A stretch of 21,457 nucleotides of DNA from Tabrizicola piscis. GTDB lineage: Bacteria; Pseudomonadota; Alphaproteobacteria; Rhodobacterales; Rhodobacteraceae. A program made the translations under genes and the position numbers. Where the stretch lies: positions 1 to 21,457 of the forward strand of contig NZ_CP034331.1 in assembly GCF_003940805.1 (NCBI RefSeq), given 5' to 3'. The notes under the pieces were generated by a model. That model ran no database searches. It saw only the letters and a list, made by a program, of their open reading frames with translations, and was not told the DNA's origin. Below are positions 7,485 through 14,068 of this stretch, piece after piece (within the stretch, counting starts at the first letter, position 1; each line of letters begins with the position of its first letter).

Positions 7485-8395
7485 TTGACCCGCCAATTTG
7501 GACCGACGACCAGCTCGAATCCGCCCGCAGCAAAGCTATCGCAGCCTTTTCCAAGGAGCGTCTCGAAGAGCCGCTTGAGGACTACCTTGAGGCTTTTGAC
7601 GAATACCAGGGCCATATCGAAGTGGTCTTAGAAACCACCGTCGACCTGACTGAACTGGACACGACCGCGCTCGATGTTCTTGGCGATCCGCGTCTTCTCG
7701 AAGCCTTCCGGTATCTCGCAGGCCCCCCAATCTCCGAAGACGACTTGAAGGTGCTCGCGGACGCCAGCTCGCTGGCGCGCAGCACCTTGGAAGGGAAGCC
7801 CGAACTGGTGCAGCGCCTGATCGGGGTCGTGCGACAAGTGCTCGACCGTCGCCGGTTCGCCTGGGTCGTGGAGCGCCGGGAGCCGACCGAGGCGGAGCGC
7901 AACGCCGCTGTTCTGGCCTCGGCTGCCCTTATGGCAGCTAGCCGGGCGCAGACTCGACGCCGCACACTGGGAAAGGACCAACAGGAAGAAATGGTCAAGG
8001 CGGCCCTCAGGGAGCTTGGCTTCATGGAAGTGCCATCGCGAACGATCAAGACCATTTCGCATGCACCCTCCCCCGGTCAGTTTTGCGGTGAGAGCGTCCT
8101 TGGAAACAGGAAGGGCGACATTATCGTGAGGCTTTGGGATGATCGGGTGATGCCCATCGAATGCAAGGTCTCGAACTCGTCGACAAACTCCGTCAAGCGC
8201 CTGAATAACGATGCAGCCGTCAAAGCGACGAGCTGGAAAACTGACTTCGGACTGCGCCAAGTCGTGCCGAGCGCCGTGCTGAGCGGAGTCTACAAGCTGC
8301 ACAATCTTCGTGACGCGCAAGAGCGGGGGCTGGCGCTCTTTTGGGCGCATGACCTGACACCGCTGACAGAGTGGATCACGAGAACTAAGCCTTAG
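7481..8395 (+). CDS. XamI-type restriction endonuclease
   Basis: This 304-residue protein resembles the XamI restriction endonuclease family. A PD-(D/E)XK-type active site is visible in the C-terminal third: Asp213 in KGDIIVRLWD, then Glu227 and Lys229 in MPIECKVSN, followed by the characteristic SSTNSVKRLNNDAAVKA. The N-terminal half is mostly helical. The start is a TTG that overlaps the methyltransferase stop (TTGA); GGAG seven bases upstream supports it. XamI recognises GTCGAC, so this system may cut the same site, but recognition cannot be read from the sequence. GTCGAC occurs several times on the plasmid, four times inside this operon (6003, 6189, 7640, 8179), which is tolerable only if methylation is effective. 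Confidence 0.85.
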   Translation: MIDPPIWTDDQLESARSKAIAAFSKERLEEPLEDYLEAFDEYQGHIEVVLETTVDLTELDTTALDVLGDPRLLEAFRYLAGPPISEDDLKVLADASSLARSTLEGKPELVQRLIGVVRQVLDRRRFAWVVERREPTEAERNAAVLASAALMAASRAQTRRRTLGKDQQEEMVKAALRELGFMEVPSRTIKTISHAPSPGQFCGESVLGNRKGDIIVRLWDDRVMPIECKVSNSSTNSVKRLNNDAAVKATSWKTDFGLRQVVPSAVLSGVYKLHNLRDAQERGLALFWAHDLTPLTEWITRTKP

Positions 8396-8434
8396 CAGGC
8401 ACAAGCTGCCCAGCAATTTCTAGTGGAGTATTTC

Positions 8435-8466
8435 AATTATCCGGTTAGTATAAATATCGGATAATT
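8435..8466. promoter_or_regulatory. Perfect 9-bp inverted repeat upstream of parA, probable partition operator
   Basis: AATTATCCG (8435-8443) and CGGATAATT (8458-8466) form a perfect inverted repeat with 14 bases between the arms. A -10-like TATAAA (8449-8454) lies between the arms, so a bound protein would block parA transcription. The same AATTATCCGG word recurs at 9439-9448, just downstream of the second partition gene. The small RHH protein encoded there is the likely binder. Confidence 0.65.
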
Positions 8467-8480
8467 ACATGGAGTGCACC

Positions 8481-9140
8481 ATGCCAACTGTCGTCATAGC
8501 CTCGCCTAAGGGCGGTGCCGGGAAGTCTACAACGGCAGTTCTTCTTGGAACGGAGCTGGCCCATGCAGGGGCCAGCGTCGTTATGCTGGACTGCGACCCA
8601 AACCACTCGTTGACCCTATGGGCGGACCGAGCCCCCCTGCCCGACCGGATCAAGGTTCTGTCAAATGTCGCGGAGTCTGACATCGTGAAGACTATCAAGC
8701 AGCACGACACGGATGGTCAGATTGTTGTTGTTGATCTGGAGGGCGTTGCGTCCAGGCTGGTTTCACGGGCTATTTCGCAGGCTGATCTGGTCATCACGCC
8801 TATGCGGGCGACGACTCTGGACGCAACGATTGGCGTACGAGCGCTGCAGCTCATCGCCGAAGAGGAGGAAGCCTTGGACCGGAGGATTCCGCATGCAGTG
8901 GTCTTCACCATGACAAAGGCTGTCCGCTCAAAGCAACACACTGGCATCGCCGAGTCGTTGGCAGCTCAGGGGGTGGACCTCATCGACCCGCCGCTTATGG
9001 AGCGCGCAGCATTCTCTGCTCTCTTCGAGTTCGGTGGGAACCTGCGGAGTATGCCTGCGCAAGGTAACATGGATGGGGCGGTTGAGAACGCAGCCCTCTT
9101 TGCCCAGGCGGTTTACAAGCGGCTGGCGGAGGGCGTTTGA
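8481..9140 (+). CDS. parA: ParA-family partition ATPase
   Basis: This 219-residue Walker-type ATPase drives segregation of the plasmid. The deviant Walker A motif KGGAGKSTT is at residues 10-18 and the Walker A' region is VVMLDCDPNHS; VVVDLEGV is the Walker B strand. It lacks the N-terminal HTH of the larger ParA proteins, so it belongs to the short (type Ib) class whose partners are small ribbon-helix-helix proteins. I chose the ATG at 8481 over 8469 because GGAG sits six bases before it and the protein then starts MPTVVIASPKGG as family members do. It is followed after one base by the RHH gene. Confidence 0.92.
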   Translation: MPTVVIASPKGGAGKSTTAVLLGTELAHAGASVVMLDCDPNHSLTLWADRAPLPDRIKVLSNVAESDIVKTIKQHDTDGQIVVVDLEGVASRLVSRAISQADLVITPMRATTLDATIGVRALQLIAEEEEALDRRIPHAVVFTMTKAVRSKQHTGIAESLAAQGVDLIDPPLMERAAFSALFEFGGNLRSMPAQGNMDGAVENAALFAQAVYKRLAEGV

Positions 9141-9141
9141 A

Positions 9142-9438
9142 ATGTCGGACGGAAAAGCCTTCAACATCGACCTTGGCCGCCTGAAGAGCCGTGAGAAAGA
9201 CCGCAGTCCGCAAGCCATCGAGAAAGCCGAGCGGGCAGGGGAAGAGTTGGGTTTCGTTGCTCGTGACGGGCAGAAGCGGCGCGGGCGTAAGCCTAGCCCC
9301 CGAACGGGGCAGGTACACGCCAAGGTCATGCCAGACATCTCAGAGGAGATCGCCAACGAAGCCAAGCGACGCGGTGTACAGCAGGGCGTCCTTATCGAAG
9401 AAGCCTGGACGCTCTATAAAGAAAAATCCGGTATTTAA
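9142..9438 (+). CDS. Small partition protein with ribbon-helix-helix-like C-terminus (ParB/ParG analogue)
   Basis: This 98-residue basic protein starts one base after the parA stop, with GGAGGG upstream of its ATG at 9142. The N-terminal half is charged and probably flexible (LGRLKSREKDRSPQAIEKAE). The C-terminal part (QVHAKVMPDISEEIANEAKR through VLIEEAWTLYKEK) has the strand-helix-helix pattern of ribbon-helix-helix proteins. Short ParA ATPases are normally paired with such a centromere-binding adaptor, which also represses the par operon. AATTATCCG repeats on both sides of the pair are its likely sites. Family membership rests on size, position and secondary-structure pattern. Confidence 0.78.
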   Translation: MSDGKAFNIDLGRLKSREKDRSPQAIEKAERAGEELGFVARDGQKRRGRKPSPRTGQVHAKVMPDISEEIANEAKRRGVQQGVLIEEAWTLYKEKSGI

Positions 9439-9453
9439 AATTATCCGGTATTT
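9426..9453. repeat. Two direct ATCCGGTATTT repeats at the par/rep boundary
   Basis: ATCCGGTATTT occurs at 9426-9436 and again at 9443-9453, 17 bases apart. The second copy is part of AATTATCCGG, the same word as the operator arm upstream of parA. They overlap the end of the RHH gene and the stop codon of repA, which is transcribed toward them. They may be part of the centromere (parS), a second operator, or help separate the converging transcripts. Confidence 0.5.
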
Positions 9454-10484
9454 TTTCTGTTTTGCACCCACTTCCGGCAAAACCCCAAGAATGCAGCTTC
9501 CGGGTTGCGTGGCGTCTCTGGCAGCCAGCTGCGCCACTCGCGTTCCAGATAATAGACGTCGAAGCCAGGAGCGAGCATCCGGGCCGTCTCATAGACATCT
9601 GGGTCAAGGTGCGGCGCTACCGCCGGAGGCAGCACCATCTTCACGCCCTGCCGGTTTGAGAAAGTGACCATGTCCTCCTGTTCGTCGTAGGAAATTGCAT
9701 AGTCCGGCATGTGGTCGTGTTCCCGATCCTCTCGGACGATGTTCATGACCAGGCGCCGAAACTCTCGGGGAGTGGAGTTCGATCCGCACTTCTTCTGCAG
9801 CAGCGCGAGACTGATCCGCCACTCCTTCTGCGCCCCGCAGTGCTTGCGGGCGAGTTCGTAGATGCGCCGTTCCAGCGGCTTCCGAAGCCGGAAGTAATCG
9901 CGGTGCAGGGTGAGGACTTCCTTTGAACGGATTGCATTAAACACCCAGTCCGACAGCTTGATCTCAACTTCCTGCATGCGCCCGTCACGGGTTTCCCTGA
10001 CTACCTCGGCGCTCTCGATCAAGCCAAAGGTCCTGAAGATCTCTTTTCCGCCAGTCACGATGTTCGTGCTGATCCTCGTTCCAGCCAAGCGCTCAAGGGC
10101 AGCCTTCAGCTGAGAATAACCGGAACCCGCTGTGTTCCGGTTCGTAGCGACCAGCATGTCAAACGCGCGAAACCGGACAACCTGGGAAACCTCTTTCCCG
10201 TCGTTCAGGGCAGTCATGAGCTGACTTATGCAATAGATCAGGACATCGCGATCATGAACCGTCGCGAGGCCATCGACAGAAGGCTTGATCGCGATCTTGA
10301 TCCCGTTGTGCTCATACTCCCTGACTCGCGTATCCGGCTTGGTCGAAAGAGAAAAGATCGGATGCTCCATCGAGGCCATGTCAGCCTTGGGCACAGCGTC
10401 GAAGATGTCGCACACGAAGAAATCGCCCTGCGGATACCGATCGGGCAGGAGAGGGGAACGGTTTACTACATGGTCATCAGACAC
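9441..10484 (-). CDS. repA: Plasmid replication initiator RepA
   Basis: This 347-residue protein matches the replication initiator A family found on iteron plasmids of Proteobacteria. The N-terminal signature is QGDFFVCDIFDAVPKADMAS, then MEHPIFSLSTKPDTRVREYE and ATVHDRDVLIYCISQLM; winged-helix segments follow (ERRIYELARKHCG, KCGSNSTPREFRRLV). It would bind the iterons at 10496-10632 directly upstream and open the origin. A longer frame could begin at a GTG at 10511, but that codon lies within an iteron. The GTG at 10484, with AAAGG seven bases upstream, is the better start. Iterons overlapping the promoter imply that RepA represses its own gene. The 3' end meets the par locus head to head. 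Confidence 0.92.
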   Translation of the reverse strand: MSDDHVVNRSPLLPDRYPQGDFFVCDIFDAVPKADMASMEHPIFSLSTKPDTRVREYEHNGIKIAIKPSVDGLATVHDRDVLIYCISQLMTALNDGKEVSQVVRFRAFDMLVATNRNTAGSGYSQLKAALERLAGTRISTNIVTGGKEIFRTFGLIESAEVVRETRDGRMQEVEIKLSDWVFNAIRSKEVLTLHRDYFRLRKPLERRIYELARKHCGAQKEWRISLALLQKKCGSNSTPREFRRLVMNIVREDREHDHMPDYAISYDEQEDMVTFSNRQGVKMVLPPAVAPHLDPDVYETARMLAPGFDVYYLEREWRSWLPETPRNPEAAFLGFCRKWVQNRKNTG

Positions 10485-10495
10485 AGGGCAGCCTT

Positions 10496-10632
10496 TCGTA
10501 CTTTCACACACAGTAGGGCAGGGCGCGCACGAAATCCACGCTGATTCGTACTTTCACACACGCAGGCCACTTTCGTACTTTTGCCCACGCTCCATCGTAC
10601 TTTTACACACGTTCTTTCGTACTTTCACACAC
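10496..10632. repeat. Iteron array of the plasmid origin (oriV)
   Basis: Five 16-bp direct repeats with consensus TCGTACTTTCACACAC lie upstream of repA: 10496-10511, 10546-10561, 10573-10588 (degenerate, TCGTACTTTTGCCCAC), 10595-10610 (one change, TTTTACACAC) and 10617-10632. The spacings between starts are 50, 27, 22 and 22 bases, that is, near whole turns of the helix for the last three. They are the expected RepA binding sites. A further single copy with one base change lies at 13441-13456. Confidence 0.9.
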
Positions 10633-10756
10633 ACCCAACTCAGAATCTCTTAATTTTTTCAGTGGCTTGCGAGGGATTTTCTGCGCTTAACACTGAATCT
10701 AACCCATATTTAACACCTAGGCCTGTGGATAACTTTCTCCTAGAGCGCTCTTCGCC
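10633..10756. other. AT-rich part of oriV with a DnaA box
   Basis: Next to the iterons is an AT-rich stretch (TTAATTTTTT and similar around 10650, CCATATTTAACAC around 10705), a probable unwinding region. A perfect DnaA box, TGTGGATAA (TTATCCACA on the minus strand), is at 10724-10732. Iterons, AT-rich DNA and a DnaA box together make a standard theta-type origin. Confidence 0.8.
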
Positions 10757-11323
10757 TCATCCAGCATAGAACACGCAGGCCTGTTTGCCAGTCTCAGGCC
10801 CCCGCAGCCACTCACCCCCAAGGACAGTGCAGCCGGTACCGTTGCCTGCCATGAAGCGGGGCAGGGCGATAGTCAGACCGAGCGCCAGGACCAACCCGAA
10901 GAGGGCTATGAGTGGGGCGCGCTTTTTCCAGCGTCCCGCCCTTGTCAGATCGTCACGCAAGCGCTGAAGGCTTTGCTCTTCCTGCCGGACCAGTTCGTCC
11001 AGAGCGCGGCTGGCGTCGCGCCGATCGGCAGTGAGGCCCAGGTGCAGGCCTTCCAGCCGGTCGAGGGGGACGGCCAGAGCCTTGTCGATCTCGTTGCCGA
11101 TGTGGCGGCCATAGCGCTGCGGATCAGCGAAAGTCTTGGCCGCCTGTGCGGCGTCCCGGCTTTCCAGCGCAGTCTTCTGGACCGCGGCGAGGGTTTCCCC
11201 GTGCTGATCCAGCTTCTCCGACATTTTGGCGACGACGACGCCCAGAAGATCCAACATTTCGCCAAGGGCGGCGAGCGAGAGGGCAGGGGAGGCGGAACCG
11301 GCTTCTGGCATTTTGACTTTCAT
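10757..11323 (-). CDS. Membrane-anchored protein of the mobilisation region, function unknown
   Basis: This 188-residue protein has a long helical, probably coiled-coil N-terminal part (LLGVVVAKMSEKLDQHGETL, repeated Gln/Glu/Arg-rich helices to about residue 130). One membrane segment follows at about 136-156 (APLIALFGLVLALGLTIALP), then a short tail with two cysteines (GCTVLGGEWLRG, KQACVFY) that may form a disulphide outside the cytoplasm. It lies downstream of the coupling-protein gene on the same strand. Proteins of this shape are common next to relaxase modules on alphaproteobacterial plasmids; I cannot name its role. The ATG at 11323 has no strong Shine-Dalgarno; an ATG four codons on is an alternative. 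Confidence 0.75.
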   Translation of the reverse strand: MKVKMPEAGSASPALSLAALGEMLDLLGVVVAKMSEKLDQHGETLAAVQKTALESRDAAQAAKTFADPQRYGRHIGNEIDKALAVPLDRLEGLHLGLTADRRDASRALDELVRQEEQSLQRLRDDLTRAGRWKKRAPLIALFGLVLALGLTIALPRFMAGNGTGCTVLGGEWLRGPETGKQACVFYAG

Positions 11324-11359
11324 GATCGGGGATAGGTGATAGGTGTTCAGAGATTGGTG

Positions 11360-11401
11360 TTGCGCAATCAGGGTTCAGATTTGGGATCTGAGGGTTGCGC
11401 A
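11360..11401. repeat. Nested palindrome at the 3' end of traG
   Basis: An inner hairpin TCAGAT-TTGGG-ATCTGA (11375-11391) is enclosed by TTGCGCAA (11360-11367) and TTGCGCA (11395-11401). It covers the last codons and stop of the coupling-protein gene. It could stabilise or end the message before the downstream gene; there is no T-run, so a simple intrinsic terminator is not supported. Confidence 0.45.
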
Positions 11402-13068
11402 TCGGATGATCGGTGCAGCCCGTCGAATTCCTTGTCGGCGAAGTAGCGCAGCTTGCGGGCGATCATCACCGGCTTGCCCTGGACGCGCAGCAACTGGACG
11501 TGGGGCGGAATCTGCATGATCTCGTCCGGGGTCATCAGGTCGCGCGCCGTGACGTTGTACGAGGTCGAGGGCGCATCGCCGGGCTTGTGGCTTTCGGTCT
11601 GATAGCCGGTGGTTTCCCGCCCGATCATCTGGCTCAGCCACTTGGCTGTCTCGAAGTCATTCACTCCGAAGGTTTGCAACACGCCTGCGTTGGCCACGAA
11701 GGTATTGGCCCGCGCGCCGTAGAGGTCTTTGAGCTGGCTCATGTCCTGCAGGATCGGCCAGAGTTGCAGCCCATAGCCTGCCATCAGCCCCATGGCGCGT
11801 TCCACCGCTTCCAGACGGCCCAGGGCGGCAAACTCATCGAGGAGGAACAGGGCGGGCTGTTTCAGGCGCTGAGAGCCTGCCTGAGCCGCTTCTGCGTCGT
11901 TCCCATGCGTTGTGCGATGCTCCGCATCCCTTGCGATGTCCTGGAGCGCCTGTGCCACCAGAAGGCGCAGCCAGCGGCTGTAGGCATCAAGCCGGTTCGG
12001 CGGCAGGACGAGGAAGATCGAGGTCAGATCATGCCGCAGGGCGGAGAACTGGAAGTCCGAACGAGCCGTGGCGGCCACGATGCGGGGGCTATCGAGGAAA
12101 TGGGTGTGGCGCTGCGCCGAGGACAGCACCGAGGCCGCTTCACGGTCAGATTTGCCAAGGAAGCGGTTGGCTGCGCGGGCGATCAATCCCCCGACGGCAG
12201 TGCTGTCCTGCATCAGCTCCAGGAGGGCGCGGAACTTCTCGGGTGGCAGGGTCAGATATTCCCGCACCGTGGCGAGAGTTTTGCGGTCCTGATCCTCATG
12301 TGCCACGGCGAACATGATCAGCCCGGCCAGCAGCGCCTTGGCCTCTTCGTTCCAGTGCGCTTCTGACTGTTGGCCGGGCGGGTCCATCACCAGGGCTTCG
12401 GCCAGAGAGGCGGCATCTTCGCCCAGGTCGAGGCTTTCTGCGTCAAGCCGTCCGAGGGGGTTGTAGGCCGAGGCGGGCATGCCGGTGACGCCGAAGGGGT
12501 CGAGGATATGGACCGCCCCGAAGCGCTTGCGCGCCTCGCCCGCGATCTTCGCATTCTCACCCTTGGGGTCGATCACCAGCACGGAGCGTTCGGCCAGCAG
12601 GAGGTTCGGGATCACCGTGCCGACGCCTTTGCCTGCCCGCGTGGGGGCCAGGGTCAGCAGATGCGCCGGTCCATCATAGCGCAGCAGCTTTCCGGTATCG
12701 AGGTCGCGCCCGATCAACAGGCCATCACCCCCTTCGAACACCGCGCGTTCCTTCCGGGTGGCAAAGCGCGCCGAGCCGTGGCTGTCGCTTGGCCTGCGGC
12801 CCCAGAGCTTGATGCCTGTCCGGTTTGACCAGTCGCTGGCCCCGATGATCCAGCTGGTAATGGTCATCGGCCAGAACACGAACCAGTGCCAGAGGGCTTC
12901 GCCCACGGCCAAGTCCGACAGGATGATGATCACGATCAGCCAGGCGAACCAGGCGAAGGCCGTGGCGATCACCATCCAGACGAAGAACCATCCGGCGAGG
13001 ATCGGGGTGACGACGACAAAGAGGGACAGCCGTGACAGCAGCCCCAGGGCGGAGAATACATACTGCAA
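11368..13068 (-). CDS. traG: TraG/VirD4-type coupling protein
   Basis: This 566-residue inner-membrane ATPase would link the relaxase-DNA complex to a type IV secretion channel. Two or three membrane segments occupy residues 10-75. Walker A is APTRAGKGVG (141-150) and Walker B is LFLLDEFAALG (407-417); the family motifs SVLVIDPKGEN and GYGLQLWPILQDMSQLK are present. It is shorter than conjugative VirD4 proteins, as in many mobilisable plasmids. The start is weak: the longest frame begins with TTG at 13068, after an in-frame TAG, without a strong Shine-Dalgarno. No type IV secretion genes are on the plasmid, so transfer must rely on a helper. Confidence 0.92.
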   Translation of the reverse strand: MQYVFSALGLLSRLSLFVVVTPILAGWFFVWMVIATAFAWFAWLIVIIILSDLAVGEALWHWFVFWPMTITSWIIGASDWSNRTGIKLWGRRPSDSHGSARFATRKERAVFEGGDGLLIGRDLDTGKLLRYDGPAHLLTLAPTRAGKGVGTVIPNLLLAERSVLVIDPKGENAKIAGEARKRFGAVHILDPFGVTGMPASAYNPLGRLDAESLDLGEDAASLAEALVMDPPGQQSEAHWNEEAKALLAGLIMFAVAHEDQDRKTLATVREYLTLPPEKFRALLELMQDSTAVGGLIARAANRFLGKSDREAASVLSSAQRHTHFLDSPRIVAATARSDFQFSALRHDLTSIFLVLPPNRLDAYSRWLRLLVAQALQDIARDAEHRTTHGNDAEAAQAGSQRLKQPALFLLDEFAALGRLEAVERAMGLMAGYGLQLWPILQDMSQLKDLYGARANTFVANAGVLQTFGVNDFETAKWLSQMIGRETTGYQTESHKPGDAPSTSYNVTARDLMTPDEIMQIPPHVQLLRVQGKPVMIARKLRYFADKEFDGLHRSSDAQPSDPKSEP

Positions 13069-13137
13069 GGAAATCAGGTCCAGCTAAGAGGGCAGGGGGG
13101 CGAGATGCGCTCCCCCTCTGAAGGAAAGGGGCGGCGA

Positions 13138-13440
13138 TCAGGTCGAGGGCGTCGGAACGGGTGGGGCTGTCGCGGAAGATGCGGCGGCGGGCTGCTTCGC
13201 ATCCCAGTCTTCGAAGGCCTTGCGGTCCTGTTCACGGGGCAGGTTGCGGACCAGGCGTTCGATCATCGCAGCAGCATAGGAATCCCGTTCCGCGAGATCG
13301 ACCAGCGCGCCGCCGAGGATGATCTTGCGCCGCGTGTCCAGCTTGCGCGCCTTCGTCGCTTCGCGGTTCTTCAGCGCAAGGAGCCGGGCCTTGGCCTGGG
13401 AGTAGCGCTTCTCGGCGCGTTCAAGTTCTGTCTCAGTCAT
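13138..13440 (-). CDS. traD: Conjugal transfer protein TraD (small oriT accessory family)
   Basis: This 100-residue protein resembles the small TraD of Agrobacterium-type transfer systems, not the large F TraD ATPase. The diagnostic part is a Lys/Arg-rich helix followed by KLDTRRKIILGGALVDLAER. The N-terminus is a charged coiled coil (TELERAEKRYSQAKARLLAL) and the C-terminus is Pro/Ala-rich. It probably helps assemble the relaxosome at oriT, which begins about 100 bp upstream. I chose the ATG at 13440: GAAGG lies five bases before it, inside an iteron-like sequence. A frame extending to 13494 would run through that site. traD and traG follow each other on the same strand, divergent from the relaxase gene. 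Confidence 0.82.
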   Translation of the reverse strand: MTETELERAEKRYSQAKARLLALKNREATKARKLDTRRKIILGGALVDLAERDSYAAAMIERLVRNLPREQDRKAFEDWDAKQPAAASSATAPPVPTPST

Positions 13441-13456
13441 TCGTACCTTCACACAC
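13441..13456 (-). repeat. Isolated iteron copy forming the leader of traD
   Basis: TCGTACCTTCACACAC (plus strand) matches the origin iteron in 15 of 16 positions. It directly abuts the traD ATG. On the traD strand the one change turns GAAAG into GAAGG, which is then the Shine-Dalgarno sequence for traD. It is about 2.8 kb from the origin array. Confidence 0.75.
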
Positions 13457-13537
13457 GCCGGAAATTCAAAACATCTTTGGGTTGAATGTCGCATTGACGG
13501 GGCAAGGTCAAGCGGTTACCCGTAGGCCGAACAGGTC

Positions 13538-13590
13538 AAGGGCGCACTTATGCAAACTCTCCATCGCCTGCGGCGCTTCCGAGATTTGCG
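13538..13590 (-). other. oriT: Origin of transfer (oriT), MOBQ/RSF1010-type nic region
   Basis: On the minus strand 13550-13538 reads TAAGTGCGCCCTT, the conserved nic core of RSF1010/R1162-type oriT sites; cleavage there is after TAAGTGCG. Immediately 5' of it on that strand is an imperfect inverted repeat (arms at 13552-13560 and 13581-13589, GCAAACTCT and GAGATTTGC), the position where MOBQ oriTs carry their relaxase-recognition hairpin. The plasmid's relaxase is of the MOBQ class and its gene lies nearby, which supports the call. By analogy the traD-traG side would enter the recipient first. Confidence 0.85.
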
Positions 13591-13650
13591 TGCGGTCTCT
13601 TCGGGGGCAAGGCCCCCCGCCGACGGCGTCCCCGTCCGATGCGCCGCATC

Positions 13651-13676
13651 GGAATGGAAGGGCGCACTGCCCCTTC
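13651..13676. repeat. Second nic-like motif within a hairpin
   Basis: AAGGGCGCACT (13658-13668) repeats 11 bases of the oriT nic core. It lies in an inverted repeat, GGAAGGG (13656-13662) pairing with CCCTTCC (13671-13677). The first two bases of the nic core (TA) are not conserved, so it may be a relic, a decoy or a secondary relaxase site. Confidence 0.5.
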
Positions 13677-13934
13677 CAAACCATCCCAAGCCAACCTTCG
13701 CGGTTGGATTGCGCTCCGATGCCCCTGTCACCCTCCCGGGAACTGGCCCCGAGAGCGGGGCGGTTCCGCGAGAGCGCCTGTGCCAGCGGGCGATCCGGTT
13801 CCGCCTGTCCCGAGAGCGGGCCAGACTGCCGGATCGGGTTTGCCGCGCTGCGCTTGTCCGGCAAACGCTTGCCCATCCTGGCGATGGTCCCGCGCGCAGC
13901 CTGCAGCATGATCGCCTGCCTCATGGCAGGGCTG

Positions 13935-14016
13935 CATGTCTGCCTTTTTGCACGTGGGCATGCCGAGACGGATGGCCTGCAGGCCGCTTGGCCGTTTCCA
14001 TGTCTGCCTGTTTGCA
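13935..14016 (+). repeat. 18-bp direct repeat upstream of the relaxase gene
   Basis: CATGTCTGCCTTTTTGCA at 13935-13952 recurs with one change (CTGTTTGCA) at 13999-14016, 64 bases apart and about 50 bases before the relaxase start. A looser third copy (GTCTGCCCGTCTTTGCC) follows near 14026. These may be binding sites for an accessory transfer protein. Confidence 0.5.
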
Positions 14017-14068
14017 TATCCGGCAGTCTGCCCGTCTTTGCCTGTCACCGGATCGGTAGGGCGCGGCC

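Larger units (their letters stand above)
13457..14068. other. Non-coding transfer region between traD and the relaxase gene
   Basis: About 610 bp lie between the divergent traD and relaxase genes. The region holds the oriT nic site and adjacent hairpin near 13538-13590, a second nic-like motif in a hairpin near 13651-13676, and an 18-bp direct repeat (13935-13952 and 13999-14016). Long open frames on both strands here have unusual composition and no family resemblance; I regard them as chance frames in GC-rich DNA. The relaxase ribosome site (TAGGG) is just before 14069. Confidence 0.6.

Noticed and set aside
6345..7496. 383-codon open frame on the minus strand opposite the methyltransferase
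   Set aside because: The plus strand encodes clear methyltransferase motifs; the minus frame has no recognisable domain and is a GC-rich shadow.
10496..10632. Possible CRISPR array
   Set aside because: The repeats are short (16 bp), degenerate, unevenly spaced and lie upstream of repA beside a DnaA box; they are iterons.
11413..12366. 317-codon open frame on the plus strand within traG
   Set aside because: It is antisense to the Walker A and Walker B motifs of the coupling protein and has no domain of its own.
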